From the NCBI RefSeq assembly GCF_014873875.1, contig NZ_JADBEM010000001.1, positions 6,014,001-6,078,000 on the forward strand: DNA of 64,000 nucleotides. The letters are read 5' to 3'. The stretch's first letter is position 1; each line of letters opens with the position of its first letter. Below, piece after piece: positions 17,034-25,535 of the stretch. A program made the position numbers and the translations under genes. The notes below the pieces were generated by a model that ran no database searches, was not told where the DNA came from, and worked only from the letters and a program-made list of their open reading frames with translations. Source of the stretch: Actinopolymorpha pittospori (GTDB lineage: Bacteria > Actinomycetota > Actinomycetes > Propionibacteriales > Actinopolymorphaceae).

Positions 17034-17477
17034 TCAGTGACGGGTGAGCAGCACCGTCGCGGTGGCCGTCACCAGGATCCCGACACTGACCCCCGCCAGA
17101 ATGCCGCGTCCGACCGCCTTGGAGCGGTGCTGTCCCGCCTGCTGTCCCAGCAGGGCTGGCACCACGACGCAACCCACCACGGCCACGACGCCGAGCACCG
17201 CAAAACCGTAGTGCGGGCCCGAGCAGGAGACGGAATCGGGGGCGCAGGTCCGGAACGGACCGCCGACGCCGGAGGAGTCGTTGCGTGCCAGTGACAGCGG
17301 AACGACCAGCAGTTGGATCAGGCTGAGGGGGAGCAGCACCACCGACGCCACCACGGTGGTGAGCAGGCCGCGAACCGGGCGGGCCCAACCGGCTGGACGT
17401 CGCTCGCCGCGATCCGGCTCGCCGCGATCCGGCTCGCCGCGATCCGGCTCGGTGGCGGCGCTGGTCGTCGGTCCCAT
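17034..17477 (-). CDS. Small membrane protein with PDRGE tandem repeat
   Basis: 147 residues from ATG 17477 (GGAG upstream). The N-terminus contains three tandem PDRGE pentapeptides, encoded by a perfect 15-base triplication. Then come three hydrophobic helices (LLTTVVASVVLLPLSLIQLL, FAVLGVVAVVGCVVVPALL, ILAGVSVGILVTATATVLL) and a short loop with two cysteines (FRTCAPDSVSCSGP) that would face outside and may form a disulfide. No known family. It sits between the broken dipeptidase and the beta-lactamase gene, 56 bases from the latter and on the same strand. Confidence 0.65.
   Translation of the reverse strand: MGPTTSAATEPDRGEPDRGEPDRGERRPAGWARPVRGLLTTVVASVVLLPLSLIQLLVVPLSLARNDSSGVGGPFRTCAPDSVSCSGPHYGFAVLGVVAVVGCVVVPALLGQQAGQHRSKAVGRGILAGVSVGILVTATATVLLTRH
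17402..17446. repeat. 15-base perfect tandem repeat, three copies
   Basis: The unit GCTCGCCGCGATCCG occurs three times in succession and is followed by a partial fourth. It keeps the reading frame and encodes the PDRGE repeat of the membrane protein at 17034-17477. Copy number may vary between strains by slippage. Confidence 0.9.
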
Positions 17478-17533
17478 GGTCGCTCCGAGGATCCTCGATG
17501 GACAGCTCGTCTGTCGACTCGGTGTGGCGCCCG

Positions 17534-18490
17534 TCACTCGCCGGGCGCGAGGGTGTGGGCGAGCAGCCGGGCGGTGTCCGCGATCAGGCCGTTGTCGGCC
17601 GGGACGCCCTCGACCTCGCTGGTGGACATGACGGACAGGACGAGCGTCGTACCCTTCGGCGTCCACACGATGCCGATGTCGTTCACGGTGCCGTAGCCGC
17701 CGTTGCCGGTCTTGTCGCCGAGTACCCAGTCGTCCGGCAGGCCCGCCCGGAAGCGCGGGCCGCTCGTGGTGTTCACCTTCAGCCAGGACACCAGCTGGTC
17801 ACGATGGAACGGTTTCAACGCGTCCCCCAGGACGAGGCGTGCGTAGTCGCGGCCGATCGCCTCCGGCGTGGTGGTGTCCCGCACGTCACCGGGGACCCCC
17901 TCGCTCATGTCCGGCTCGTAGCGGTCCAACCGGGTGTACGCGTCGCCGAGGGAACGACAGAACCTCGTGAACCCGCGGGGGCCATCGGTGGCGCGCAGCA
18001 GCACGTTGGTCGCCGCATTGTCGCTGTGGGACGTCGCCGCCATGCAGAGGTCTCGGACGGCCATTCCGATGCCGACGTAGTGCTCGGTCACCACGGACCA
18101 GTCGACCAGGTCGTCCTCGGTGTAGTGGAGGACGCGCTCGAGGTATTCGCCGTTGTGGTCGTAGTCGCGCATCACGTGGGCCGCGAGCAGTCCCTTGAAC
18201 GTCGAGCACATCGCGAACCGCTCGCCGCTGCGGTACCTGACGGTCTCGCCGGTCCGTACGTTGCGCGCGTAGACGCCGACCCGTGCCGCGTACCGCTGCT
18301 CGAGCTCCCGGAGCCCTCTGGCGACGTCGGGGTCCGGCGTCACCGAACGCCTGAGGTCGGGGTCCGGCGTCGCGGTGGCCACCGGAGGGTCCGTGACGGC
18401 GGCGGCACCCGGGACGAGCACGCTGACGCCCGTGACGGCCAGGCCCGTCTTGAGCAGCGAGCGTCGGGACACAGGTGAGGTCGAAGGCAT
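17534..18490 (-). CDS. bla: Class A beta-lactamase with Tat signal
   Basis: 318 residues. A Tat signal (SRRSLLKTGLAVTG) directs export. Active-site motifs are all present: S96-T-F-K99, S156-D-N158, E192 and K260-T-G262. At the position of Asn170 in Ambler numbering there is Ser196, and Leu169 is Met195, so the omega loop reads EPDMS instead of the usual EPELN. It should hydrolyse penicillins; how far the changed loop alters the spectrum cannot be told from sequence. A LysR regulator is transcribed divergently from 18606, as in the AmpR or BlaA systems. Confidence 0.93.
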   Translation of the reverse strand: MPSTSPVSRRSLLKTGLAVTGVSVLVPGAAAVTDPPVATATPDPDLRRSVTPDPDVARGLRELEQRYAARVGVYARNVRTGETVRYRSGERFAMCSTFKGLLAAHVMRDYDHNGEYLERVLHYTEDDLVDWSVVTEHYVGIGMAVRDLCMAATSHSDNAATNVLLRATDGPRGFTRFCRSLGDAYTRLDRYEPDMSEGVPGDVRDTTTPEAIGRDYARLVLGDALKPFHRDQLVSWLKVNTTSGPRFRAGLPDDWVLGDKTGNGGYGTVNDIGIVWTPKGTTLVLSVMSTSEVEGVPADNGLIADTARLLAHTLAPGE

Positions 18491-18549
18491 TTGGTGCTCC
18501 AGTCATCGCGGGGAGTGACGGCTGTACGCGAGCCAACCAGCTCACCAGC

Positions 18550-18600
18550 ACTCATGTCCAAGAGCTACCGGTGAACCATCTATGCGTATCTGATATGAGT
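18550..18600. promoter_or_regulatory. Inverted repeats between bla and its divergent LysR gene
   Basis: Within the 115-base divergent region, ACTCAT (18550-18555) and ATGAGT (18595-18600) form a dyad, and the inner palindrome TATC-T-GATA sits at 18587-18595, right before the GTG start at 18606. This AT-rich stretch is the probable operator and promoter region of both genes. Seen in sequence; the protein binding is inferred from the AmpR-like arrangement. Confidence 0.4.
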
Positions 18601-18605
18601 CAGGT

Positions 18606-19514
18606 GTGGATCTGCTCGCGCACCTCGAGACATTCGTCGCCGTCGCCCAGGAGCGGAGCTTCTCCCGTGCCGCGGAGCTTCTCGGCATCGCACAGCCGCT
18701 GCTCAGTCGGCGTATCAAGACCCTCGAGCAGGAGCTCGGCAGCGAACTCTTCGACCGGTCCAGGCGACAGATCGAGATCACCAGGTTCGGCAGTCTCCTG
18801 CTCCCGCACGCGCAGGACGTACTGCGTAGGGCGGAGCAGCTGCGGAGCGTGGCCAGGTCCGCCCAGACGTCCGCCGTCCAGGTGCTCGGCGTACCACCGG
18901 ACTGCGACGCGCCGGCCCTGGCCAGGGTCATCCGCACCGCTGCCGAGCGCGGGGTCGTCGTGAGCGTGCAGGACCTGCCGGCGCAGGCTCGTGCCGACGC
19001 GCTGGCCGATGGAACGCTGACGCTCGCACTGGTCCGCGTCCCCGCGGGCGCCGCGCCGCTCGCCGTACCACTCGGCCTGGCCGCGGCGACGCCGTTCGGC
19101 AGGCGCACCGTCCACCTGGAGAGCCTCCGACCCCGACGGGGCACGGCGTCCGGTGCCGAGCCGGCACTGCTCGTCACCCCGGAGGACGACCTGCCACAGT
19201 TCGTCGAGCACCTGCGCAGGGCGGTCGCGCGGGCCGGCCTGCCGGAGGGACGGGTCAGGGTCGCGTCGTCGACGGCGGCGGCACTCGCCGAGACGCTCGC
19301 CGGGACCGGGCTGCTGCTCTGCACCGAGGAGTTCGCGAGACGAAACCAGGTTCCCTGGGCGCTCCTGTCCGGCGTTCCGCTGCGCAGGGGCTACCAGTTG
19401 GCTCCCGAAGCGCCCGACTGGCTGCTCCCGTTGCTCGGCGCCGCGGTCGGGAGCGTGCCCGACCGCCGCCAGGACGCCGACGACGCCCGCGTTCGACTGG
19501 CCGTGCACGCATGA
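18606..19514 (+). CDS. LysR-family regulator divergent from beta-lactamase
   Basis: 302 residues with a LysR HTH (LAHLETFVAVAQERSFSRAA, then AQPLLSRRIKTLEQELGSELF). The effector domain is shorter and more divergent than usual but contains two lobes. The start is GTG 18606; the first codons match other LysR proteins (MDLLAHLETFVAV). Divergent to bla and coupled by a 4-base overlap to the beta-lactamase-like gene downstream. By analogy with AmpR it may sense a cell-wall fragment or beta-lactam and activate bla. That role is inference from context. Confidence 0.9.
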   Translation: MDLLAHLETFVAVAQERSFSRAAELLGIAQPLLSRRIKTLEQELGSELFDRSRRQIEITRFGSLLLPHAQDVLRRAEQLRSVARSAQTSAVQVLGVPPDCDAPALARVIRTAAERGVVVSVQDLPAQARADALADGTLTLALVRVPAGAAPLAVPLGLAAATPFGRRTVHLESLRPRRGTASGAEPALLVTPEDDLPQFVEHLRRAVARAGLPEGRVRVASSTAAALAETLAGTGLLLCTEEFARRNQVPWALLSGVPLRRGYQLAPEAPDWLLPLLGAAVGSVPDRRQDADDARVRLAVHA

Positions 19515-20437
19515 GCGAACGCCAGCCCGCCTACGTCGCCAGCTCGCCGGAACTGCTCCCGCTCGCCGAGTCCGTCGCGACCGGCTGGCGACGGCTGGGC
19601 GTCCGGGGGCACCTGCTCGCGAGGAACGTCGACACCGGGGAGCAGCTCGGGTTCGACGTCGCCACACCGGTGCCGATGGCGTCCGTCGCGAAGGTGCCGC
19701 TCGGGCTCGCCGTGCTCGAACGCACCGCGACCGGTGGGCTCGACGCTGCCCGGCAGATCACCATCGACCCGGTGGACGGCAGCTTCGGGTCGACCGGGAT
19801 CGCGGCCTACCGTCATCCCGCGACCGTCGCCGTCGGCGACCTCGTCTACCAGATGCTCTCGGTGAGCGACAACGCCGCCGCGGACACGCTCCTCGACCTG
19901 GTGGGCGTCGACGGTATGCAGCAGAGTCTGCGTGAGTGGGGTTGCACGGGCATCCAGTTCAGGCACCGGATGCAACGGATGTACGACTGCGCCGCCGGAG
20001 TCGCGGGCGACGACTTCGGCCTGGCCATGGAGCTCGCCATCACCTCCGAGAGCACCGGCCACCACGTGATCGAGACCCTCGACCCCGCACAGGGCAACGT
20101 CGCCAGCGCGGCAGCGCTCGTCGACCTGCTCCAGTGGGTGTGGCTCGACCAGATCGCCGTCCCGGCGGCGACGGCCGAACTGCGCCGGCTGATGTCGCTG
20201 CAGGTGTTCACCTTCCGGTTGTCGGCCGACCTGCGGTCGGACACGGTGCGGGTGAGCGGCAAGACCGGGTCGTTCCTCCACCTGCGGCACGAGATCGGCA
20301 TGGTCGAGGCGGAGTCCGGCGACCGAGTGGCGATCGCCGCCCTTACCCGGTCGACCCGCCGGGCGAAGGTCGCGCACGATGTCGACCTGGCCATCGGTGC
20401 CGCGGCCCGTTCGGCGTTCGAGGCCTTACGCCGCTGA
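19511..20437 (+). CDS. Cytoplasmic beta-lactamase-like serine hydrolase
   Basis: 308 residues with the serine beta-lactamase/DD-peptidase triad of motifs: S58-V-A-K61, S119-D-N121 and K251-T-G253. No signal peptide or Tat motif is seen (it begins MSERQPAYVASSPELLPLAE), so it is probably cytoplasmic, and no Glu of the omega-loop type can be recognised where class A enzymes carry Glu166. It may therefore acylate slowly without turnover, or act on another amide or ester. Its ATG overlaps the stop of the LysR gene (19511-19514), so regulator and enzyme are made together. Possibilities: auxiliary enzyme, or a ligand processor or sensor for the regulator. Confidence 0.85.
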   Translation: MSERQPAYVASSPELLPLAESVATGWRRLGVRGHLLARNVDTGEQLGFDVATPVPMASVAKVPLGLAVLERTATGGLDAARQITIDPVDGSFGSTGIAAYRHPATVAVGDLVYQMLSVSDNAAADTLLDLVGVDGMQQSLREWGCTGIQFRHRMQRMYDCAAGVAGDDFGLAMELAITSESTGHHVIETLDPAQGNVASAAALVDLLQWVWLDQIAVPAATAELRRLMSLQVFTFRLSADLRSDTVRVSGKTGSFLHLRHEIGMVEAESGDRVAIAALTRSTRRAKVAHDVDLAIGAAARSAFEALRR

Positions 20438-20486
20438 GCTCTGCCGACCGAGTCGACCTCCGCAGAGGGCTCGCTAGCCTCTGAGC

Positions 20487-20871
20487 ATGGTCGAGATCTC
20501 GATGTCCGCCCCTCGCATGGACCCTTCGTTGACGACCGAGCGGCTACGGCTGCACACCTTCGGACTCGACGATGCCGCAGACCTGCATGAGATCTTCGGT
20601 GATGCGGCGACCTTCACGATTGGTAGCGGCCCTTTCGGGCATGTCGATCAGACGCGAGCGTGGATCGAGCGTCGGATGGAGACGTGCCGCGAGCATGGCC
20701 TGTGTTGGTACGGACTGCGACAGAACTCGACGGGCCGCCTCTGTGCGGCCGGCCAATCTGGGCTCCCGGCGTATCCTGGAGAAGATCGGAATGACCCTCG
20801 ACCACTGCGAGGAGGACCACAAGGGAACCCTGCTCTTCCTGTCTCGTACGTTCAGCACCGTCAGTGCTTAG
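20487..20871 (+). pseudogene. GNAT acetyltransferase, internally deleted and frameshifted
   Basis: The first frame gives the N-terminal part of a RimJ/RimL-like acetyltransferase (TTERLRLHTFGLDDAADLHE and FGHVDQTRAWIERRM). From about 20745 another frame carries the family's C-terminal end, VRPANLGSRRILEKIGM and LLFLSRTF, stopping at 20871. The middle third with the acetyl-CoA-binding loop is absent. So the gene lost roughly 40-50 codons and its frame. The longer first-frame product reaching 20969 is nonsense after residue 80. Confidence 0.8.
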
Positions 20872-20979
20872 CCACGCCCTGGACGCCGGTGCGGTGTGAG
20901 GTGCACGATGTGCCCGCGGTGGTCGACAGGACCTGGTCTGGAGGCGGCGGTGGCGCACCTTCTTCGTGACAGCGATGCG

Positions 20980-21741
20980 ATGACGATCACGATCGGTTGT
21001 CCCGAGTTGCTCAATGGCAGGGAGGGGCGCCGCGTGCTCGCCGCGTTCTATGGCGAGTTGCTCGGCTTGCGGGCCTTCGAACCGTACGGCTGGCTGAAGC
21101 TTGCCAGGAGACCTCCCGACAGCGACTACGTCGCCGGACGTACGACCGACGGCGGCAGCAAGCTGCAGTTGGCGCTCGACGGTGACGGCTGGTCGGACCA
21201 ATGTCCGCCCCGCTGGCCTGATCCGGAGTATCCGCAGCAGATGCACCTCGACATCTTCGTGCCGGACGCTCAGGCTGCCGACAAGCTCGTGACAGGCATG
21301 GGCGCAGCACTCCTGGCAGACCAGGGAGACTTCCGGACCTACGCCGATCCCGCCGGGCACCCGTTCTGTCTCTATCCACACCCGGTCGCCGCCTCCGAAG
21401 GGCCGGTGGTGGGCCGCCTGGTGTTCGACTGCTTCAGCCCACGCGCGTTGGCGAGTTTCTACGAGGGCTTCCTCGGCGTGCAGAAGCGGCTCGAGGACTC
21501 TCCGGGATGGGTCGTCATCGACCTGGACGACGATGATCTGCCGAATCTGGCGTTCCAGCACGCACAGTTCCGCGCTGCCCGGTGGCCCGACCCCGCGTAT
21601 CCGGCACAACTGCATGTCGACTATCGGTTCCCCGACGGACACCGGGCCGCGATGGCACGTGCCGAACGACTCGGTGCGATCCACGTGCCAGTGCGCGAGG
21701 TGACCTACGCCGACCCTGCCGGCCATCCCTTCTGTCTCTGA
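20980..21741 (+). CDS. VOC (glyoxalase/bleomycin-resistance) family protein, two domains
   Basis: About 253 residues made of two vicinal-oxygen-chelate modules in tandem. Each ends with a nearly identical YADPAGHPFCL segment, and each has an aromatic/acidic strand with MHLDIFVPDAQ or LHVDYRFPDGH carrying the conserved His. This is the glyoxalase-like group of Pfam Glyoxalase_6 type, common in actinomycetes, with mostly unknown substrates. The start is unsure: ATG 20980 gives a sensible beginning (MTITIGCPE), but the frame is open to 20896. No RBS is convincing. The C-terminus ends right after the second motif. Confidence 0.8.
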   Translation: MTITIGCPELLNGREGRRVLAAFYGELLGLRAFEPYGWLKLARRPPDSDYVAGRTTDGGSKLQLALDGDGWSDQCPPRWPDPEYPQQMHLDIFVPDAQAADKLVTGMGAALLADQGDFRTYADPAGHPFCLYPHPVAASEGPVVGRLVFDCFSPRALASFYEGFLGVQKRLEDSPGWVVIDLDDDDLPNLAFQHAQFRAARWPDPAYPAQLHVDYRFPDGHRAAMARAERLGAIHVPVREVTYADPAGHPFCL

Positions 21742-21787
21742 ACCCACTCGTTGGTCACCGCTACGCCGAGAGCCCGGGAGGCCGCAC

Positions 21788-22504
21788 ATGGCGCACGCGC
21801 GATTGCAGGCGGCCTTCTTCGACCTGTACGAGACTCTGATCACCGAGTTCGATCCGGACTGGCGTCCCGAGCAGACGCCTGCGGAGCGCCTCGGTGTTCA
21901 GGGCGAGGTCTTCGACAGAGTGTGGCGGTCTCGCAAAGCCGCGCGGATGACGCAGGCAGTGGACTACAGGGATGTGGTGCGCGAGGTCTGTCAGGCCGCT
22001 GGCATCGTGATCGACGCGAGGATCGAGGCTGTCATCGAGGACCTGTACTCGGAGCGACTCGCGGCGAAGGCCAAGCCACTGTTGGTAGTGGAGCGACCGG
22101 TGCTCGACTCGCTGCGCGAGCTTGGAGTGATGGGTCTGAGACTTGGCCTGATCAGGAATTGCTCTGTCGAGGAAGTCGCAGCCTGGGATCAGAGCCCGTT
22201 GGCGTCACTCTTCGATGATGTCGTCTTCTCCTACAGAGTGGGGTATGCCAAGCCTGACCGCGCCATCTATCTGATGGCCTGCCACAAGCTGCAGGTCCTG
22301 CCGAAGCGGAGTGCTTTCGTTGGGGATGGCGGAAGCGATGAGCTGTCGGGCGCCGCTCGAGTGGGAATGAGGCCCTACTGCGCGCGATGGTTCGTGGACA
22401 GGTGGCCCACCTGGCGGAGACGCCGAAGTGACGAGACGAACCCGGGGGTCCGGAATCTGTCCAGTCTCAGCGAGCTTACGACCCTCCAGCCACGGATGAC
22501 GTGA
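21788..22504 (+). CDS. HAD-superfamily hydrolase
   Basis: 238 residues. Motif I is FFDLYETL (Asp nucleophile, second Asp replaced by Tyr as in haloacid dehalogenases), motif II is around LGLIRNCS, motif III Lys in YAKPDRAIY, and motif IV is VGDGGSDEL. A helical cap lies between residues 20 and 90. It is probably a phosphatase or dehalogenase-like enzyme; the Tyr in place of the second Asp argues against phosphate transfer via general acid Asp. RBS GGGAGG lies 6-8 bases before the ATG. Not obviously linked to its neighbours. Confidence 0.88.
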   Translation: MAHARLQAAFFDLYETLITEFDPDWRPEQTPAERLGVQGEVFDRVWRSRKAARMTQAVDYRDVVREVCQAAGIVIDARIEAVIEDLYSERLAAKAKPLLVVERPVLDSLRELGVMGLRLGLIRNCSVEEVAAWDQSPLASLFDDVVFSYRVGYAKPDRAIYLMACHKLQVLPKRSAFVGDGGSDELSGAARVGMRPYCARWFVDRWPTWRRRRSDETNPGVRNLSSLSELTTLQPRMT

Positions 22505-22542
22505 CCGTCCGGTCGGACGTCGGTGCGCTGCTCGGGGTGGGG

Positions 22543-23475
22543 TTAGCGACGTAGTTCCTCGATCAGTTGTTCCGCCCACGTGACGTGGCCGCGCGTCCAG
22601 CCGAGGTCTTCGCCCCAGGCTGCCTCGACGACGCAGATGTGGAAGCGATAGAACTTCAACATCCGCTGGGCATGATCAGTTTCGTACGGGCTTCGCTCGA
22701 AGTAGCGGGCGTGCAGCGTCGGCTGTAGTTGACCGGGTCGCGGGTCGTCGGCGGGGCCGCCGCCCACGAAGCGTACGAGGTCATACAACGGGTCGCCGAC
22801 GAGAGCTGCGCCCCAGTCGACGATCGCTGTGACCGCGCCGGTCTCGGGATCGACGAAGGTCTCCCCGTCGCCGAGGTCGGCGTGCAGCAGGACTGCGGGC
22901 GCACGATCAAGATCGGTGGCGAACTCGTCGCAGAGCTGCCGTACGCGCGACACGAAAGCCGCCGACACCAAGCTGTGTTGCCCCAATGCCTCGATGGCGT
23001 CCTCTACGGTTTGCCGCTGCCACTGGGACCACGAGTCGAAGGTGCCGCGTTGCCCATCGGCGGTAAGGGGACCAAAGCCTGGTAGATCGACCTTGTGGAG
23101 CCGTGCGTAGCACTCGGCAAGGTCGTCCAGGGTCCTCCCGATGGTAGGCGCCGTACGGCCGACGTCCTGCAGTGGTTGCCCGGACGCGGCTCGCGTCATC
23201 ATCCAGCGACCGCCGGGCAGTTGCTCATCGGCCCCACAGGCCAGCACCTCGACCGTGGGTATCCCGGCGGCGCGCACGTGCTCCATCACGGTGGCTTCGG
23301 CGTGCACGTTCTGATTGGCACCCGCTTTGATGAACACGGTCAGGTCGTCATCGATGGTTGCCTCGACGACGACGGTTGGCCCCCAGGTCCACGGCGCTTG
23401 CGTGAAGACGGGCTTGGCGCCTAATACGTCCGCAATCAGCGCAGCGGCACGATGATGAGCCGGCGACATCTCCAC
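22543..23475 (-). CDS. APH/ChoK-like small-molecule phosphotransferase
   Basis: 310 residues of the aminoglycoside phosphotransferase fold. The kinase loop reads LLHADLGDGETFVD: the HxD is kept but the Asn of the HxDxxxxN motif is replaced by Glu. The metal-binding DFG-equivalent is VDWGAALVGDPLYDL. A nucleotide loop lies near FIKAGANQNVHAEATV. The substrate is not known; these actinobacterial paralogues rarely confer antibiotic resistance. The start may be GTG 23475 or ATG 23469. The GTG sits in a small palindrome GTGATCAC. Because the loop Asn is missing, activity is uncertain. Confidence 0.82.
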   Translation of the reverse strand: MEMSPAHHRAAALIADVLGAKPVFTQAPWTWGPTVVVEATIDDDLTVFIKAGANQNVHAEATVMEHVRAAGIPTVEVLACGADEQLPGGRWMMTRAASGQPLQDVGRTAPTIGRTLDDLAECYARLHKVDLPGFGPLTADGQRGTFDSWSQWQRQTVEDAIEALGQHSLVSAAFVSRVRQLCDEFATDLDRAPAVLLHADLGDGETFVDPETGAVTAIVDWGAALVGDPLYDLVRFVGGGPADDPRPGQLQPTLHARYFERSPYETDHAQRMLKFYRFHICVVEAAWGEDLGWTRGHVTWAEQLIEELRR

Positions 23476-23595
23476 GTGATCACATTAGGACGGGCGTCAA
23501 CTCGTTTCGCCGGGTGGGAGAGATCCCCTGCCCGCGAACCTCCTTGCCGACGTGGCCGGGCCGCCGCCGGGTCGCCAGCTTCGAGTGGTGCGCTG

Positions 23596-24690
23596 TCAGG
23601 GGCGCAGATCCAGGTGGGGTTCGATGTCGCTGTGGGGGACCAGGTCCCAGTCCTCGAGCGAGGCACGCAACTGCTCGGCCGCGTCGATGTTGAGGGGTCC
23701 GCTGGTCCACGCGGCGTATGGGAGATTGAGGAAACGGCCCTGCCTGACTGCTTCGAGGTCACGCGTGGCGGGGTTCGACCTCAGAACCTTGACCTTCTGG
23801 TCGAAGGTCTGCCCCGGGTAGTCGACAAAGGCGATCGCGTCCGGCCGGGCACGCGCCACCCGCTCCCAGGAGACCGTTGTCCAGGTGTTCTTGACGTCCC
23901 CGACCGCGTTGCGGGCTCCGGCCGCCTCGATGATTCCTTGCGGTCCGCCGAACGCTCCGCTGGAGAAGGGTTGGGTGGTCCCACTGTCGAAGAGGAACAC
24001 CGTGGGAGGCTTGTTGGCCTTGGGCGCCTGTTCGAGCGCGGCAAGGCGCTCGTCGAGATCCCTGATCTTCTCGGTCGCCTCCGTGTCGTGGCCGGTGATC
24101 TTGCCGAGGTTACCCAGATCGGTACGCAGTGCTTCCCACGGTGGAAGGGTTCCACGGGAGTCGCCGTCTGCCTGACGGCAGGACTCGGTGAGCACGTAGG
24201 CGGCGATTCCCTGATCCGCGAGACTGTCGGGAGTGAGGTTGTCCTCCTCCTTGTAGCCGTAGTTCCAGCCCGCGACCACGACATCGGGCCGGGTCGCGAT
24301 GATGTTCTCCCGGGTGGGGTAGGTGTCCGTGGCGACGTGGAGCGAGTCGACCGTCTGTTTGCCATAGGCCGTACCGAGGGCCCTCTTGTCGTCGCCGAGG
24401 CTGCTGATCCCGGCCACGTTCTTCGCGGCACCGATGGCCAGCACCATCGAGATCATGTTGCCGTCGTTGACGTAGAGCCGCTTCGCGGGAGTGGGGAAGC
24501 TGACCTTCTTGCCGCAGTTGGTCACCGTGACGGAGGTGTCACCTCCCTCTGGCTGGTCGGCGGCCGGGGTGGCCGAGCCGGTCGCGCCGCAAGAGGCGAG
24601 GGCGAACATGGAGGCGAGGGCGACGACGACGCGACGAGGTGTCGCGTGGCGCCGGCGACCAGGACGTGCGTCGCGGAGCGCGAAGGTCAT
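23596..24690 (-). CDS. ABC importer substrate-binding lipoprotein (corrinoid/siderophore type)
   Basis: 364 residues. A signal peptide ends in the lipobox LASC, so the mature protein is a lipoprotein. The TroA/BtuF-like fold is seen in PAKRLYVNDGNMISMVLAIG, NIIATRPDVVVAGWNYG and RARPDAIAFVDYPG. Iron siderophore, cobalamin and F420-precursor binders share this fold, and the sequence alone does not decide. The operon lies under a cobalamin riboswitch (27599-27760), which makes a corrinoid the best guess. ATG 24690 overlaps the ATPase stop (24687-24690). Last gene of the operon. Confidence 0.9.
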   Translation of the reverse strand: MTFALRDARPGRRRHATPRRVVVALASMFALASCGATGSATPAADQPEGGDTSVTVTNCGKKVSFPTPAKRLYVNDGNMISMVLAIGAAKNVAGISSLGDDKRALGTAYGKQTVDSLHVATDTYPTRENIIATRPDVVVAGWNYGYKEEDNLTPDSLADQGIAAYVLTESCRQADGDSRGTLPPWEALRTDLGNLGKITGHDTEATEKIRDLDERLAALEQAPKANKPPTVFLFDSGTTQPFSSGAFGGPQGIIEAAGARNAVGDVKNTWTTVSWERVARARPDAIAFVDYPGQTFDQKVKVLRSNPATRDLEAVRQGRFLNLPYAAWTSGPLNIDAAEQLRASLEDWDLVPHSDIEPHLDLRP

Positions 24691-25535
24691 CTGTGGTCCT
24701 CTCGTGCTTGGTGGGTACGTGGTTCTGGTGCCTTGCCTGAAACGGAGGCGGCCGTCAAGGCGGGCATGCCTGGTCCGAGGACGAGATGCTCACGACCGGT
24801 CGCCGGGTCGGCCAGCCTGGTGGCGTCGATCTCGAAGACGCGCGTGACGACGTCTGGTTCGAGCGCCTGTCGTGGCGGCCCCAGGACGTGGAGGGTGCCC
24901 TTGTGCAGGACCGCGACCTCGTCGAAGTGGGCGGCTGCCATCGAGAGGTCGTGCATGGCCGCCAGCACGGTTCGTCCGGTCGCGCGAAGTGTCTGGAGCA
25001 GCTGCACCTGGTGGCGGACGTCGAGATGGTTGGTGGGTTCGTCGAGTACGAGGAGGTCGCACTCCTGAGCCAGACCGCGTGCGAGCAGGACCCGGCGTCG
25101 TTCTCCACCGGAGAGTTGGTCGCATGGGCGGTCGAGCACGTGGACGAGACCGACGGCATCCAGTGCTCGTACGACGGTGTCGCGTTCCGTCACAGTGTCG
25201 CGCAGGGCCCACGGCGGACGGTACGGAACACGGCCCAACGCCACCATCTCGCCCACCAGCAGTTCGCCGGGTGGCTGCTCCTCCTGCGGGACGTAGGCCA
25301 CTCTGCGCGCTCGCTCCCTCGTGCGCAGAGCATGGAGGTCCTGTCCGTGTACGAACACGCGGCCCGCCGCCGGGGCCTGGAGTCCGACGAGGGTGCGCAG
25401 CAGAGTGGACTTTCCTGAGCCGTTGACACCGACGAGTGCCATCATCTGGCCCTGGGCCAGGTCGAGGTCCACGTCGCTCAGGAGGATGCGTCCCGCGATG
25501 GCGCAGCTCAGGCCTTCGGTTCGCAGGTGGCTCAC
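24687..25535 (-). CDS. ABC importer ATP-binding protein (BtuD/FecE type)
   Basis: 282 residues: Walker A GVNGSGKST, Q-loop AYVPQEEQPP, signature LSGGERRRVLLARGLAQ, Walker B LLVLDEPTNHLD, switch His in AAMHDLS. The FepC/BtuD subgroup is clear from LDVRHQVQLL. The start is GTG 25535 (VSHLRTEGL); GTG overlaps the permease TGA by 4 bases (25532-25535). The frame is open much further upstream on the same strand but that part shadows the permease. It energises the BtuCD-like importer. Confidence 0.95.
   Translation of the reverse strand: MSHLRTEGLSCAIAGRILLSDVDLDLAQGQMMALVGVNGSGKSTLLRTLVGLQAPAAGRVFVHGQDLHALRTRERARRVAYVPQEEQPPGELLVGEMVALGRVPYRPPWALRDTVTERDTVVRALDAVGLVHVLDRPCDQLSGGERRRVLLARGLAQECDLLVLDEPTNHLDVRHQVQLLQTLRATGRTVLAAMHDLSMAAAHFDEVAVLHKGTLHVLGPPRQALEPDVVTRVFEIDATRLADPATGREHLVLGPGMPALTAASVSGKAPEPRTHQAREDHR

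Noticed and set aside
17402..17446. Short repeats as a CRISPR array
   Set aside because: Units are 15 bases, have no spacers, and encode PDRGE in frame.
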